Source: Spisula solida (lineage: Eukaryota > Mollusca > Bivalvia > Venerida > Mactridae). From it: a stretch of DNA of 64,000 nucleotides. Numbering within the stretch: the stretch's first letter is position 1; each line of letters begins with the position of its first letter. Below the pieces are notes generated by a model. That model made no database searches and had not been told where the DNA came from. It saw nothing but the letters and a program-made list of their open reading frames with translations. Location: NCBI GenBank assembly GCA_947247005.1, contig OX365957.1:14108817-14172816 (forward strand), written 5' to 3'. Below, in pieces: positions 1 through 11,333 of the stretch. Made by a program: the position numbers and the translations under genes.

Positions 1-104
1 TGGGATATTCCTGGGGCCAGGCCCAATACATAGCAAAGGACCACAGAAGACGGAGAGAACTTGTTGTAGCCTTATGTCCCATTGGGGATGAAGAGGAAAA
101 GTAA

Positions 105-1012
105 AAGTAAGTTCAAGAGTATGTACCGAGACAGAAATAAAGAAAAAAATGATAAGAATAAAGCCCAATTTAGTAATATAACTACTGTCGTGTTGTGTTA
201 AAATGCAATTTCGGAAGAGTTACCTCCGTTTGACCATAACATTAAAACTGTAGTTTTAAAAGTTAAAAATCACATCGTGTTTTGATGTTTCATGGTTCAA
301 TGATCCGCTGTATTTAACTTTGAAAATTAAAAAACTTTATTTAATGCTAACTGGTGAGATATGGAGTTCTATCAGTGAAATAAAACCTATATCAGTCACT
401 GGTTATCACCTACAATGTGACTGATATAAGCTCAGCCCCCTCACAGGGACTACTTTAATTTACCAATATCTCAACACTAAAATGTCTGTAACTTTTTTAT
501 TACTGAACGGAAACATGTCATGTGGGGGTTTTTATTCTTAGTTAGACCATTTCCTACAAGTTGGTGTATGATTTAATGCAAAATTCTCAAAAAATTCGTT
601 TTCACCTATTCACCGTAATCCAAGATGGCGGATTTTGAAGTGAAAAATGAATGGAATAACATATTCATACGTAGCCTAACCACAGTGGTAATTTGGCATA
701 AATAGTACCAGTTTTGACACCATAAAAGCATTAAATAAATAGAATATTTGTTTGTTTTGATTGAATATGGTTAATATAATTATCATCTTGTAGTGATAAA
801 AATTTAATATTTTCACTCGCGCTACGCGCTCTTGAAAATATTGAATTTTATCACTACACGATGAGATATAAACCATATTCAATCAAAACAAACAAAAATC
901 CTCTATATATTGATATTTTCTGGTGTTATTCAATAGCATGTAAACAAAATTTCATAAATAAAAAAGTCTTACGGTAAAAACACGTCACACTTATAAGATT
1001 TGTTAAGTCTAT
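105..1012 (+). repeat. Dispersed repeat, copy 1 (inverted partner at 8890-9725)
   Basis: The stretch around 130-240 (rich in aataaagaaaa, ending near a gaagagttacctcc block) matches the reverse complement of about 9590-9710. The end around 925-1012 matches the reverse complement of about 8893-8990, and its last block (cacttataagatttgttaag) recurs at 9979-9999. The two copies lie in opposite orientation on either side of gene 1. Each copy contains a different fold-back insertion. No coding sequence is visible. Probably a non-autonomous transposable element; class not determined. Confidence 0.6.
749..893. repeat. Fold-back (MITE-like) element
   Basis: Left arm about 749-822 and right arm about 827-893 are imperfect reverse complements. 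The outer ends (tttgttttgattgaatatgg) match over 20 bases and the centre is a short cgctacgcgc turn. There is no internal coding sequence. It lies inside the dispersed repeat and looks like a secondary insertion. Confidence 0.7.
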
Positions 1013-1151
1013 ATGTTGTGGGTTGTCCTTGTGGTGTGTGGTCGTCCGTTTGGTATGTTATTGTCTTCTGACTCTTGTTCCGGCTTTGTTTATGTGACTG
1101 AGGCGACATGCATTGGGATGTCGTGTTTTTGTAATTGTTCAGTATTTCGCC

Positions 1152-1340
1152 CGCCTCCTCGATAGCCTAGTGGTTGAGCGTTCGCTTCGATAGCGGGAGG
1201 TCTCGGGTTCGATCCCTGGCTGCGTCATACCGAAGACGAAATAAAAATGGTACCAGAAATTTCCTTACTATACGCTCAGCATAAAAGGGAAACTGGCTTC
1301 TCTTATCTCATACCCTTGTGGCGATGGATAACATCAGGAA
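1152..1340 (+). mobile_element. tRNA-derived SINE
   Basis: The head resembles a tRNA, with an A box (TAGCCTAGTGG, 1163-1173) and a B box (GGTTCGATCCC, 1206-1216) at pol III spacing. It is followed by a non-tRNA body starting near 1246 (aaaaatggtaccag) and a cgctcagca block. I recognise this head-plus-body arrangement from bivalve SINEs; the match is from memory and was not searched. Confidence 0.65.
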
Positions 1341-1344
1341 TGAG

Positions 1345-2345
1345 GTGTCAAAAGTGATTAATATAAGTTTTAAAAACTTGGTTACAATCGACCTTAAATA
1401 AATTGGTATAAACTAAAAAGTATTTCGTGCAATCATTATTCCAAGAATAAAATAGTTTTGTACACCTTCGTGTACATCGAAAATTATACCTGAACCAACA
1501 AGATGTTTTTAAATAAACTTAGAACTATTTTTGCTAGTCTTGTCTTCTTAATGATTCGTGAATGCAGCTGCAAAAACTAATTATAGTAATACTTAAACCT
1601 TTTTTGACAACAGAAAATAGGACTTTGAAACTGTTTACTTTTATTGTTATTGTCTAGTTACGCGTTGGGAATTATCTGTGCCTATTGGTGTTCACATGTC
1701 CTTTATGTTTGTTTCTGGTGGATGCAACTCCGTGTACCCCCGTGTTCCTATTATTTTATATCGATTACTAGAAAACGGTGCTAGGTTTAATTTAAAGCTC
1801 CAGTACCGTCTACAGTAGTATTTGTCAAACTTAGATAATCAATTAAATGTCACATATTCTCCGAATTCGTCATTTCCACCCGGTCACTCTCTTTCGGATC
1901 TAGTTACATGTATCTTCGTATTGACAATTCGTTCTCTATCAGAGATTTGTTCCCGATATTCGTACCCTATTCGGTCCGTTGTTAATTCATTTATTCATAT
2001 ATTCATATATAGCTTTTTTAAAAGTTTCATTTTTTACTTTTTCCTGGATCCTCAATCCATTTACATTTTTTTTGTTTTGTTGACAGCCTCCCAAAATCAG
2101 CAGGGTTATAACGTTAAAGTGATTCTTAAACTTCTTGGGACTTGATAGTTGGAAATAGGACTTGTATACAATATTCGTTACACTTGTTATTACATAATTG
2201 TGAACTGAACTGAATTGCCCACTTTGTTGTAAAGGTTCCTAATTTGTAATTGAATAATAAATTAGATATGGAACTATAGAGTACAGTGTTACGCTCCCGT
2301 TCCAGCAAACACAACACAAAAATGTTAACATAAATCAATAGAAGA
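1345..2345. other. Intergenic, no gene seen
   Basis: AT-rich sequence downstream of gene 1 on its strand. Only short ORFs without recognisable content are present. No clear repeat structure was found. Confidence 0.5.
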
Positions 2346-2352
2346 GTACAGT

Positions 2353-2358
2353 TTTATT
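2353..2358 (-). other. Candidate polyadenylation signal, gene 1
   Basis: AATAAA on the minus strand, about 310 bases past the gene 1 stop codon. It is a plausible 3' UTR end, but the hexamer is common in AT-rich DNA. Confidence 0.35.
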
Positions 2359-2668
2359 ACATATTTAAAACATCACCAAATAAACATACATATATACTAG
2401 AAAATAAATTACTATAAAAAAATTGCGAACAACCACCTTTATCTCAGAAAACAATACACCGGTAGCACATTCTAATCTCTATACACTGTGACAATCAACA
2501 CACATAAATATTCAATGAATGACACAACTCACTAGTTATACATGCGGAGTATTTTCATGATCAGTATTACAAACTTGGCGTTACACGCGTTGGCGAATGA
2601 CATTAAAGTTACAATATACAATAAGTTTCCCAATTCATGAGCAAAACGTTAAATATCAGTTAATACAG

Positions 2669-3717
2669 TTATTCCGGAAGTCGAAACGTAGCTTTTGTAA
2701 TTTTCCCGGTATTTTCCTCTCTGCCTTCGGCTTCTATTTCTGTACCACTGAAAGTAAGACTAACACACACTTTTCGATCCAATCCACCGGTATGATCGGT
2801 TAACCGAACATCAAAGGTTTCCAGATGCCAACATCCCGCATCATCCGTGAAATCTGGATCTTTTAAATTGGAAAAATAAAGGGCGAACGCTAAGCATTCC
2901 TGGTTTTTCCATGTAGGATGGTAGGTCAGTGACTTTTGTTGTTCTCCGGTCTTCACCACCTGATCAATTTCAACGTGTTTACTAAATATGTTTTTACATC
3001 GTATTCCACGGTCATCTTCCACTCGTTTACTCACGGGATGCTTACCATAGATGAACGCAGTGCTTGTTTTAAAGCCAAATGTGTACTGAAGTACTCTTTC
3101 TGAGATGCACTCTGGTTTGAAGCCGAAGATTGGCGCACCCCTCATAACAACAGACGCTGCATCTTGAGGTATAACTACTTGATAGTCGCTGAATGACTTC
3201 TTGATTCGTTCCTGTAGCACCGACGACCCAGAAAAGCCACCGACCATAATTAGTGTTTTCACACCTTCGGCTTCCTTCTTCTCCAACATTTCTTGAATAT
3301 GATGTATAATGCTTGTGATTGCCTTATCATATAGTCCTTTCCAAAAGGGGCTCTTACATCTCATTTTGTCCCGCGCCAAGCTAATGTCGCCGTAACCTGA
3401 TGCTCCGATACCTTTAGACAGTTCCTTGTTGTGTTCTGCACGATACAACTCTGTTAATACCGGAGGTATTCTGATAGTGACAAGCGTACCTTTAAATTCC
3501 CTTTTCTTCAGTTCGAATTCGCGCCATAAATCTAACCAGTCTTCCATCGACTCTTCTTTAAACTTCGTGTAGACATTCGCCCCAATGATTTCAATCAGTA
3601 CTTCTTCAAAGGCTTGATCGACAAGGGTACTACCCCAACCTCCTCCACTTGCGGCGGTTATTTCTTTGAGCTTCCCAGATTGTTGTATTTCGTGTACAGT
3701 GATATCGACAGTTCCGC
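2669..3717 (-). CDS. HSPA12-like: Gene 1, terminal coding exon
   Basis: 1049 bp. The acceptor TTGTAG precedes 3717, and the first two bases complete a Gly codon begun in exon 3, giving D-A-G-G-G-T-V-D across the junction. It contains the GGGWGS segment (residues about 254-259), the long helical middle, the adenosine motif TLIMVGGFSGSS, and ends in FRLPE before TAA. Confidence 0.85.
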
Positions 3718-6700
3718 CTACAACAGAACAAAATGTATATAAAGAATCAGTGTTAAGTTAGATATTTGAGAGCCAAGAGGTAAGAGTATATGAGCATCGT
3801 AAAGCTGTGGTCAGGATGTTTAAGATACAACTCGTTCCTGCTATAGATTACACTATGAATGCTAGGAACCTGATGCTTATTAACGCGCCATCTTAACTCA
3901 CAGGTCATCGTATAGGCTATTTTAGTATACATGAAGTTACAAATCTGAATACTCAAAAACAATTCAAAGTCATAAAGGCGCCGAAAAGGCATAGCCACCC
4001 ACAAGAGATAGACACATAATGTACCACCTATACCTTCCCAAAAGGATACCTCAAGTAAGCCTATAATTCCTCGCAATGAATAATGTCGAACGTTTGTATC
4101 GCGTCATATTACTGTGTCTCAGTAATACGACTCTGGACAATGCCATGCGACATTGTGACAATGCGATACTACTCCCAATCTGATTTTTGAGTTAAAGCAA
4201 ACGTCAACGTAAATCTGGACCCATCTTCGTGCAAAAAACCGGTATTTATGATTTACCGATACCTGCGGTATTACTCAGTTTATTCTTACCTCCGGCATCT
4301 ATGATCATGTACTTCGTTCCGACAGGAAGGGAACCAACGTTGACACCTGTTGTATCCAACCTTTTATCAAGTGGTAAATGTTGACAGAAGATAGATGCGC
4401 TTTCTGGCTCTAATGCTAGACGTAATTTATCTCTTGATATCCCGGCCTGAAATGATAAAAAATCAGTAAATTTTAATTCCCTTATGTAAGACACACAGGT
4501 AGGTAATTGTGCCACAATTATCTGTCCTTTTGGACTAAGAAGTCCCAACTTCTACACGGAAGTCAGCAATGCTGCAGCTATGAAGTTTGAATACATGATG
4601 ATTGTACGATGGCACTGAAAATAGTAGAGCGCACTGTTCATGGACAACTCTTTTTATTCGTCCTGCTCACTTTTGTACCCACGTGAATACGTGAGACTAA
4701 GTGTTTACTATTGTACATTCTTTTAACTATAGACTGTCATACTACTTTAAAATTAAGGAACTATTGTATTGGCATTGTTTTCCTCAACAATCACTAATAT
4801 TAATATTTTCAAAACCAGAAGTGCAATCATTTTGCATTTTGGGAAAATAGGTTTAATGTATGTTATTTCAATTGTTAAACACTAAAACTACATCTTTGCC
4901 AACGAATACTTTTTGAAATACCTAAGTTGACATTTTGTATTTTATGATATAACTGGCATTCCAGGAGTGCCGTAATCAAACCCGTGCCGGAATTATCGTT
5001 TAGTACTGCATTTCATATTTATATTGGCCAAATCACAAAAAAAAGAAGATACATACTCGGACAGTGAAGGCAGCACTCAACCTAAACAGCCGAGCACAGA
5101 AAACACAAACAAATCACAGTTACACGACACAATGCCCAACACTACAAAAAGACGACTTTATAACAAAGAGGCACAGACAGTGTCCAACGCAACTACTATA
5201 TCACGACACCACACACCGAAAGTCTGCCGAGTTAAAGCTGGGTGACAAGAACATAACAAACGAACGACACACATCACATTGGTAACCAACAACAGATACA
5301 ATGTACATGCTACTTTGAAATATAGCCTTATGGTGGACAACGAAATTGCGGAAGGGCGCATACAAAATGAACCACGTATACACAGGCATAATGGCCAAAT
5401 GTTTTGGTAACTTTCTATTTATACTATAAAGTGGACAACACATACATAAATGAATGTTGACTAAGGGGCTTCCGCCTTGGTCCGGACAACACTATGTGCC
5501 ACTGGGGGCTTAAACATTTTACAATGTATCAAACCTCACACTTACCCAACACAGCCCACCTTATAGAACAGGACAGTGTAAATAAAAGGGAGTCACCCTA
5601 ATACAAAGGCCACAGTGACAGGTAATAAAGAATGTAAAACATGAAACATAAACAACACTCATCGAGTAGCGAAAGTACTAATACTCAATGACCTATCAGT
5701 AGTCAGAGTAACAATCTGAGAGCAAAACATTTAAGGGCATGACAAGATAATGTAACAGACACCTTTTGTAAGCATCAACACATTCCGTCCGAAAAGGCTT
5801 AAGGTTATATTAGGCATATTCATATACTATACATATTGTCCGGTCATAGTACAATGCACAGTAAATGGACCCTTCACTAAGCATGCCGTCCTTTTCAAAA
5901 GTAAAGAATAATATCCTCTACTCAGAAAACGGTTAATTGCCTTGGTAAATAAATCTTGAAAGTGGCTATGACCCAAATCTTTCGAAATTTGTAAAGCACA
6001 TCACCATAAAACTTAGGCTGAGATACACTCTGTTGCAGCAGAGTCTCTATATGCAATATTAAGAAATAAGATCAGTACCTCGTCTATCATCTTTTTCTGA
6101 AAAGTTTTACGAAGTTTATGGAAGCGATATCCTTGTTGAAGTAATTTATTAGTAATACAAGTTAGTAATACAAATATTTCGAGTGTTAAAATATAATTAC
6201 AGTATCAAACTTATAATCACTTCTTTTCAATTGTAAAATCCACATCTAGGAAAGATGCGTGTGTTTTATCAGATGAATTAGCATTTAGGATAACTTTCTT
6301 ATATCTTATTGGAAAAGAAGGGATTGTCAATATTCAAAATGGCATCAAGGTATCGGGAAGTATTATTATACGCCGCAAACATTTTGTATTACATTGTACA
6401 TGTATTAGCTTATTCGTCCCCTATACAACAAATAGCATTGATAAACGATTAACATAAACATGCAATACTTCATTAATGGTAACAGAAACTGAATTCCTAA
6501 AGTCGAACCTCGAAAACTTTTCATTTTACTCGTTTTATTAATCTAAGGCTTCATTCAGCGAAAATAATGACTTGGCATGCAAACCTTTTCCGCAGCTAGC
6601 CTCATGAACTTCTTGGCTGAATCAGTCCATATGGCTGGTACAGTTAACACCCACTTGATTTCCGACATTTCTATTCCACCGGCGAGTGTTGAATTTACGT

Positions 6701-7625
6701 GCGTATGAACGTCATTGACTAAGTACTTGATAGCCAAGGAAAATACAGTTATGGCTGGTAAGCTCCGTCCCATTTCGTCTTCTAGTTCTAACCGTTCAGT
6801 TATTTTCTGTAAAGATACAATTTTAAATATACAGAAACTAATATTTGTTAAAAAGAACTTGCTAAACTTGTCGAATCAATGTAGAGCAAATGACATGAAT
6901 AGTTATTAGATTATAGAACTAATGCACTTGTCAATGTTTCCCCCAGGAAGGGGGCGGGATTATAATATATATTATAGGGGAATTAGACATTTTTGGAAAT
7001 TGTTGTCAAATGTCCCTCCCATGTACAGATAGTCCTCTCTTATTTCTTTCGGGGTGTCTCCGGTCCATAAAAAACGGGCAAAGTCTAATTCCTGCTACCG
7101 GTACATGTGACGACAGGGTTTATCAAATTCCCGTTCATCGGGAAAGTCTTTATGTCTTATTCCCCGTGAATCCCGCTGCCCTTTTGGGTTTTCATCGTTT
7201 CTCTGGTATTTGTGCCGTTCAATTGTTTAACTTAAATGAAAATATTTCAGTTTTCCCTTAAAAGATGCTTTGTGAATACCAGCCACATCTACAAGGATTG
7301 TCAATTTTAATTTTACCTCTCCTGAATTTTTCATGAGCATCATTTTGAATCTCCGGAAGTAGTAAAATCTTTCTGAATCTTTCTCTATAACCAGTTCTCT
7401 GTATTTATTTTCTGCCTCATATCCAAAGGCTTCGAGTGTACAGCCATCTTCTTTGATCAGCACTACGGTAGGTGTCTTTTCTGTTGATAAACCACCAGTT
7501 CCAGAATACCACGGCCTCGTAAACGCCTTAGTTGGATCTGTCTTCAAATCATGGTGAAAGAGAAACGACCAACCAGAATATGTGGTTCCAAAATCTATTG
7601 CAGCAACAGCTAGTGAAGGTGCCCC
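2669..7625 (-). CDS. HSPA12-like: HSPA12-like Hsp70-family ATPase, gene 1 (partial at 5' end)
   Basis: Joined minus-strand exons 7625-7317, 6806-6585, 4446-4290 and 3717-2669 give 578 residues and a TAA stop, with all junctions at AG/GT sites and in phase. The product carries the Hsp70-type nucleotide-binding signatures: phosphate-1 loop IDFGTTYSGW (10-19), connect-1 region with VPAIW (159-163), phosphate-2 loop DAGGGTVD (227-234), and the adenosine loop with VGGF (388-391). This spacing and the short tail, with no classical substrate-binding domain, are typical of HSPA12A/B rather than canonical Hsp70. Human HSPA12A is about 675 residues. Members bind ATP; client roles are poorly known, and in bivalves the family is expanded and often stress- or immune-responsive (family knowledge). 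The first exon opens at a splice acceptor, so the initiator Met is in an unidentified exon upstream of 7626. No frameshift or stop was found, so it is probably functional. Confidence 0.85.
4290..4446 (-). CDS. HSPA12-like: Gene 1, third recognised coding exon
   Basis: 157 bp, starting after a TTTCAG acceptor and ending at a GGTAAG donor with one base of a split Gly codon. It encodes residues 178-229, including ALEPE (188-192), the counterpart of the Hsp70 NEP segment, and the start of the phosphate-2 loop (YMIIDAG). Confidence 0.85.
5055..5140 (+). repeat. Dispersed repeat (three copies in window)
   Basis: Contains gaaggcagcactcaac followed by an accgagcacagaaaac-like block and a caatgcccaac block. 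The same order is found at 12721-12870 (intron 2 of gene 2) and 46200-46345. Short overlapping ORFs here are not convincing. Confidence 0.6.
5453..6380 (-). mobile_element. Decayed reverse-transcriptase element, copy 1
   Basis: Collinear with the better preserved copy at 15692-16805 over most of its length. Shared anchors include ggacagtgtaaataaa near 5570, gtaaagcacatcaccataa near 5990, ttttacgaagtttatggaag near 6105 and catcaaggtatcgggaag near 6345. Internal deletions and frameshifts have removed the reading frame. Same strand as gene 1. Confidence 0.7.
6585..6806 (-). CDS. HSPA12-like: Gene 1, second recognised coding exon
   Basis: 222 bp, phase 0 at both ends (TTACAG acceptor, AAG|GTTTGC donor). 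Encodes residues 104-177, including the acidic ELEDEMGRSLP start and the IKWVLTVPAIWTD segment that forms the first subdomain connection of the ATPase fold. Confidence 0.85.
7317..7625 (-). CDS. HSPA12-like: Gene 1, first recognised coding exon
   Basis: 309 bp, phase 0, ending GGAGAG|GTAAAA. Encodes the phosphate-1 loop (residues 10-19) and a segment with TVVLIKEDG and EAFGYEAENKY. It opens directly after a TTTTAG acceptor with no in-frame Met before the ATPase motif, so a further 5' exon must exist. Confidence 0.85.
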
Positions 7626-7808
7626 CTAAAACAAATGATTCTGATATGTTATCTAAGCTTCGACAATTCTTACTATAGTGAAGGTGTCCCCTAAAATAAA
7701 TGATTCTAATATGGTACCAAAGCTTCGACTAATCTTACTACAGTGAAGGTGCCCCCCTAAAACAAATTATTCTGATATGGTATCTAAGCTTCGACAATGC
7801 TTACTATA
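7612..7808 (-). repeat. 65-bp tandem triplication spanning a splice acceptor
   Basis: Three copies (agtgaaggt starts at 7612, 7677 and 7742) of a 65-bp unit. The unit includes the first bases of gene 1's first recognised exon, the TTTTAG acceptor and the adjoining intron. Only the 7612 copy leads into the full exon. Confidence 0.85.
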
Positions 7809-8889
7809 ATGACGTTACCGCACAATGTTGCGACTAATGTGGAAATAACGCGAATTGCACAGGTAAAAAATATAGTAGTGCACTTATTTTTGAAGATACA
7901 TCAATAAATGAGATATCAAGCTGTTCAGAAAAGAAACTGTAACAAATCTAACGTTTTCATGTATGATGAATTAATTAGACTATCCGTAATGATTATGCTT
8001 TAATTTACGCTCGGGTCCTAAAATTTGATGTCCCAGCGTAACACGATTTTTTCCCGCGCACTTTACAAAAAAGTATATTTTTTCAATTCGTTCGCCAAAT
8101 TGACAATAATTTTGCCATAATATTGGTGGAAAATGATCTTAATCTTGAAGACTGAAGAATCGTAACGCCATGCGTTTTCCGGATGTAAGCATCTGTTTGA
8201 AGATGGATAGATTGTCCAATTTGATATTTTCATACGAAAAAAGTCGACTTGTTATGCAAGAAGTTGTTTCAGAAAGAAATCACGTCATAGAAATATAATA
8301 TGTTTGGTACCTAATGAAATCTCTTTGATAACGATTACGTTAGTATCACATTCAAAAGAAATATACACGTTAAGCTTTGTGATATATTTGCTTGAAAAAG
8401 TCTAGCCACGGCGAAATTTTTATATGAATTTTATCGGTATCTATAAATGAGTGTATTTTCAAAGCTTATGACCTACAATTTCGATGTACGTATGCAATTG
8501 GAATCCAATAAATGTGTGACTCATTTTCCTGAGTTTCTGTGGCACTACTTTTTGTTGTGTTACATGCTAACACTGTAAAAGTTATAGTTATTGTGCTAGG
8601 TCTAGCCATGGCGCGAAACTGACTAAAAAAGCGAAATAATTCGATGCAATATAATGCAATAAAACTAGTTTATCAATTTTAAAATTGTTTTACAGTATTA
8701 TCAAAGGCAGATAAAATGCAAGAATACTATGGAAATTGTAAAGGAAAAGAAAGGATGAAGTAACCCAATGCATATCATATATGTTAAGATGACTATAACG
8801 CAAAAATTAAAATTCTAATAACTGTTTACCTTATTATTCATATTTTCGATCGTTTAAACCGTGGACTATAATGGACAATATATACACTT

Positions 8890-9725
8890 AACAGATCTTA
8901 TAAGTGTGCACGTGTCTTTACCGTATAACTTTTTCATTTATGAATATTTATGCATGAAAGTTTGTGTACATGCTATTGAATCACACAAGATTAGATTAAT
9001 ATAGTTTTTTCTTACACATTTAGTACAGAGAATAACTGAACCATGAAACATCAAAACACGTAAAATGCATTAGAAATTTACGCGTAGGTGCACATTTTTT
9101 TATTTATGGTCAATTAGAAATTTAGACATATTTTATTATATAACCTGCGGTCCAGGAGTGCCGTAAAGCCGTGCCGTAAATATCGTTCGGCACTGCCAGA
9201 CTGTGCAATAAATATTTAAATTAGCTTGACGTGACGTTAGCCAATCCATGCATCCATGCAATGACGTCGTCGCCATGACGCAGCCCTCATTGTACCGCTG
9301 AATTTTGGCTGAAACATATGTAGTGTACATCATCCTTTTGAAAAATAATGTGCAGTTTTAAAGGTTATGTGATAAATAGAATCTTACATTCGTGCTCATT
9401 ACATACGTGTTTTATTAAACTCGTCGACAAAAACAATATGCCTCGTGTCATATCATTGTGTCCACTCGTTTAATAAACACGTATGTAATGAGCACTCGTG
9501 AATGATCCTCTATATTACATTCAAAAAACACAAAATTATGCGATTTTTCATTGAACAAAATGGTGCTTGCTGTAGAAATACAGTTTAAATTTAATGGTCA
9601 CAGGGAGGTAACTCTTCCAAAATTGCATTTTTTAAAAAAAGTGAGTAGTTATAAACCTAAATTGGGCTTTATTCTTATCATAGTTTTCTTTATTTCTGTC
9701 TCGGTGATAAGCACATACACTTGAA
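8890..9725 (-). repeat. Dispersed repeat, copy 2 (inverted relative to 105-1012)
   Basis: Reverse-complement match to copy 1 at both ends. It is interrupted by an unrelated block around 9070-9380 containing the ggagtgccgta repeat, and by a fold-back at 9388-9503. The ORF at 9136-9333 has no recognisable content. Confidence 0.55.
9388..9503. repeat. Fold-back element with ~37 bp arms
   Basis: Left arm 9388-9424 and right arm 9463-9503 are near-perfect reverse complements (core gctcattacatacgtgtttt / aaacacgtatgtaatgagc) around a 38-base loop. MITE-like. Confidence 0.8.
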
Positions 9726-10054
9726 CACGAACTTGATCAGCAAAGAGGATGCATAACTGCATTAACAACCTGATAAACACCCGATGTACACACGGCAAAA
9801 ACGTGTGACATTAGCTTTTGCTGATGTCATCATTTGTTTATTCTGTTTGTGGAAATTGTTATCAGATTGTAATAAAATCAATTAAATTTTAATTTCACAT
9901 ATCCAAGCTGCATATGTTAAACATTTCAACAAAATCAAATACATTTTGACCAAGTTTTGAGTAAATATATACATGCACACTTATAAGATTTGTTAAGTGT
10001 AGTTGTAAATTTGTCTACGAAACGTTAAAATTAATACACCTGTACCTTATACCA

Positions 10055-10060
10055 TTTAAT
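10055..10060 (-). other. Candidate polyadenylation signal, gene 2
   Basis: ATTAAA on the minus strand about 230 bases past the gene 2 stop. A canonical AATAAA lies further on, near 9836-9841. Either could end the transcript. Confidence 0.3.
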
Positions 10061-10287
10061 GTGAGAGGAGTGTGTTAATACGGCAAGAGGTTCTGGGTAA
10101 AATCGCCAAAGTATCGATGCGCATTTGCCTATGCATAATTCGTGCAATTTCTAATACTAGTAGGACCGCTCTTATGTTTTTTTGTAACAAATAACACCGC
10201 TAGTATTTCCACATCGCCAACGTCCTATCCTCAGTGGGACATATGCATAATTAAACAAGCCTCACTAACTACTAAACAACATTAATA

Positions 10288-11333
10288 TCATACCGGCAGT
10301 CGAAACTTGGCTTTTGTAACAGTTTCAGTTCTTTCGTCTCTTCCCTCGGCTTCTATTTCGGTACCACTGAAAGTTACACTGACACACACTTTTCGACCAG
10401 AATTTGCAGTTGGGTCGGATAACGGAATACTAAATGTTTCCAGATGACACCATCCCTCCAAGGTGGTGTACTTTGGATCTTTGGAATTTGAAGCATACAG
10501 TTCAAATGACTTTTGCGTCGAGCTAAGTGTGTAGTATATTGAAGTTTGACGCTCCCCAGTCTTCACCATCCGATCAATTTCAACGTTTATTGGGAAACAT
10601 GTTTTGCATTCTATATCACGATCCGTTTTCTGTCGTCTGTTCCCAGGATGTTTACCATCGTCAAAATCAGATACACATTCCGAGTTTACGCATTGAAATG
10701 TGAACTGTAGTACTCTTTCCGATATGCAATCAGGTTTGAAGCCAAAGATGGCCGAACCATTGAGGACAGCATGCGCTGCACCTTTCGGTACAACGACCTT
10801 GAAGGCACTGAATGCATTCTTGATTCGTTCCTGTAGCAACGTTGACTCGGAAAACCCACCGATCATTATTATAGTTTTCACGCCTTCAGTTTCTTTCTTC
10901 GCCAGCAGTTGTTTTACATGGTCTATAGCGCTTCTGGTTGACCTATCGTATAGTCGCTCCAAAAAGCTCCCCTCGCACTTCAGTTTGTCTCGCATCAATT
11001 TTATGTCACTGTTGTAACTTGATGACTTGATACGTTTTGCCAGTTTAATGTTGTGTTCTTCGTGGTACATCTCTAATAACGACACAGGTACTTTCACAAT
11101 GACACCTTTGTGTTTGAATTCTCTTTTCGTCAGTTCGAAATCACGCCACAGCTCCAGCCATGCATCTGTTGATTTTAGTTTCTTGTAAACCTTCTCTCCA
11201 ATAATTTCAATCAGCACATCTTCAAACGCTTGATCAACAAGAATACCACCCCAATTCCCTCCACTTGCGGCAGTTATCTCTTTAAGCTTCCCTGATTCTT
11301 GTATTTCATGTACGGCGATATCGACAATACCAC
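10288..11333 (-). CDS. HSPA12-like: Gene 2, terminal coding exon
   Basis: 1046 bp, beginning after a ATTTAG acceptor. The open frame continues upstream to 11421, but the sequence beyond 11333 is intron. Encodes GGIVDIAVHE, SGGNWGG, the adenosine motif TIIMIGGFSES and the C-terminus FRLPV. Confidence 0.85.

Larger units (their letters stand above)
4447..6584 (-). other. Gene 1 intron 2
   Basis: 2.1 kb intron. It holds a dispersed repeat near 5055-5140, part of another repeat around 4930-5005 (ggagtgccgta motif shared with 9145-9175), a block near 4605-4660 shared with 46405-46455, and a decayed retroelement at 5453-6380. Confidence 0.7.

Noticed and set aside
1822..2145. 107-codon plus ORF
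   Set aside because: Hydrophobic AT-rich translation beginning at an alternative start; no domain, no splice context and no repeat copy to support it.
9136..9333. 65-codon minus ORF upstream of gene 1 as the missing first exon
   Set aside because: It lies in a dispersed repeat (ggagtgccgta block), ends without a convincing donor near the expected phase, and resembles no HSPA12 N-terminus.
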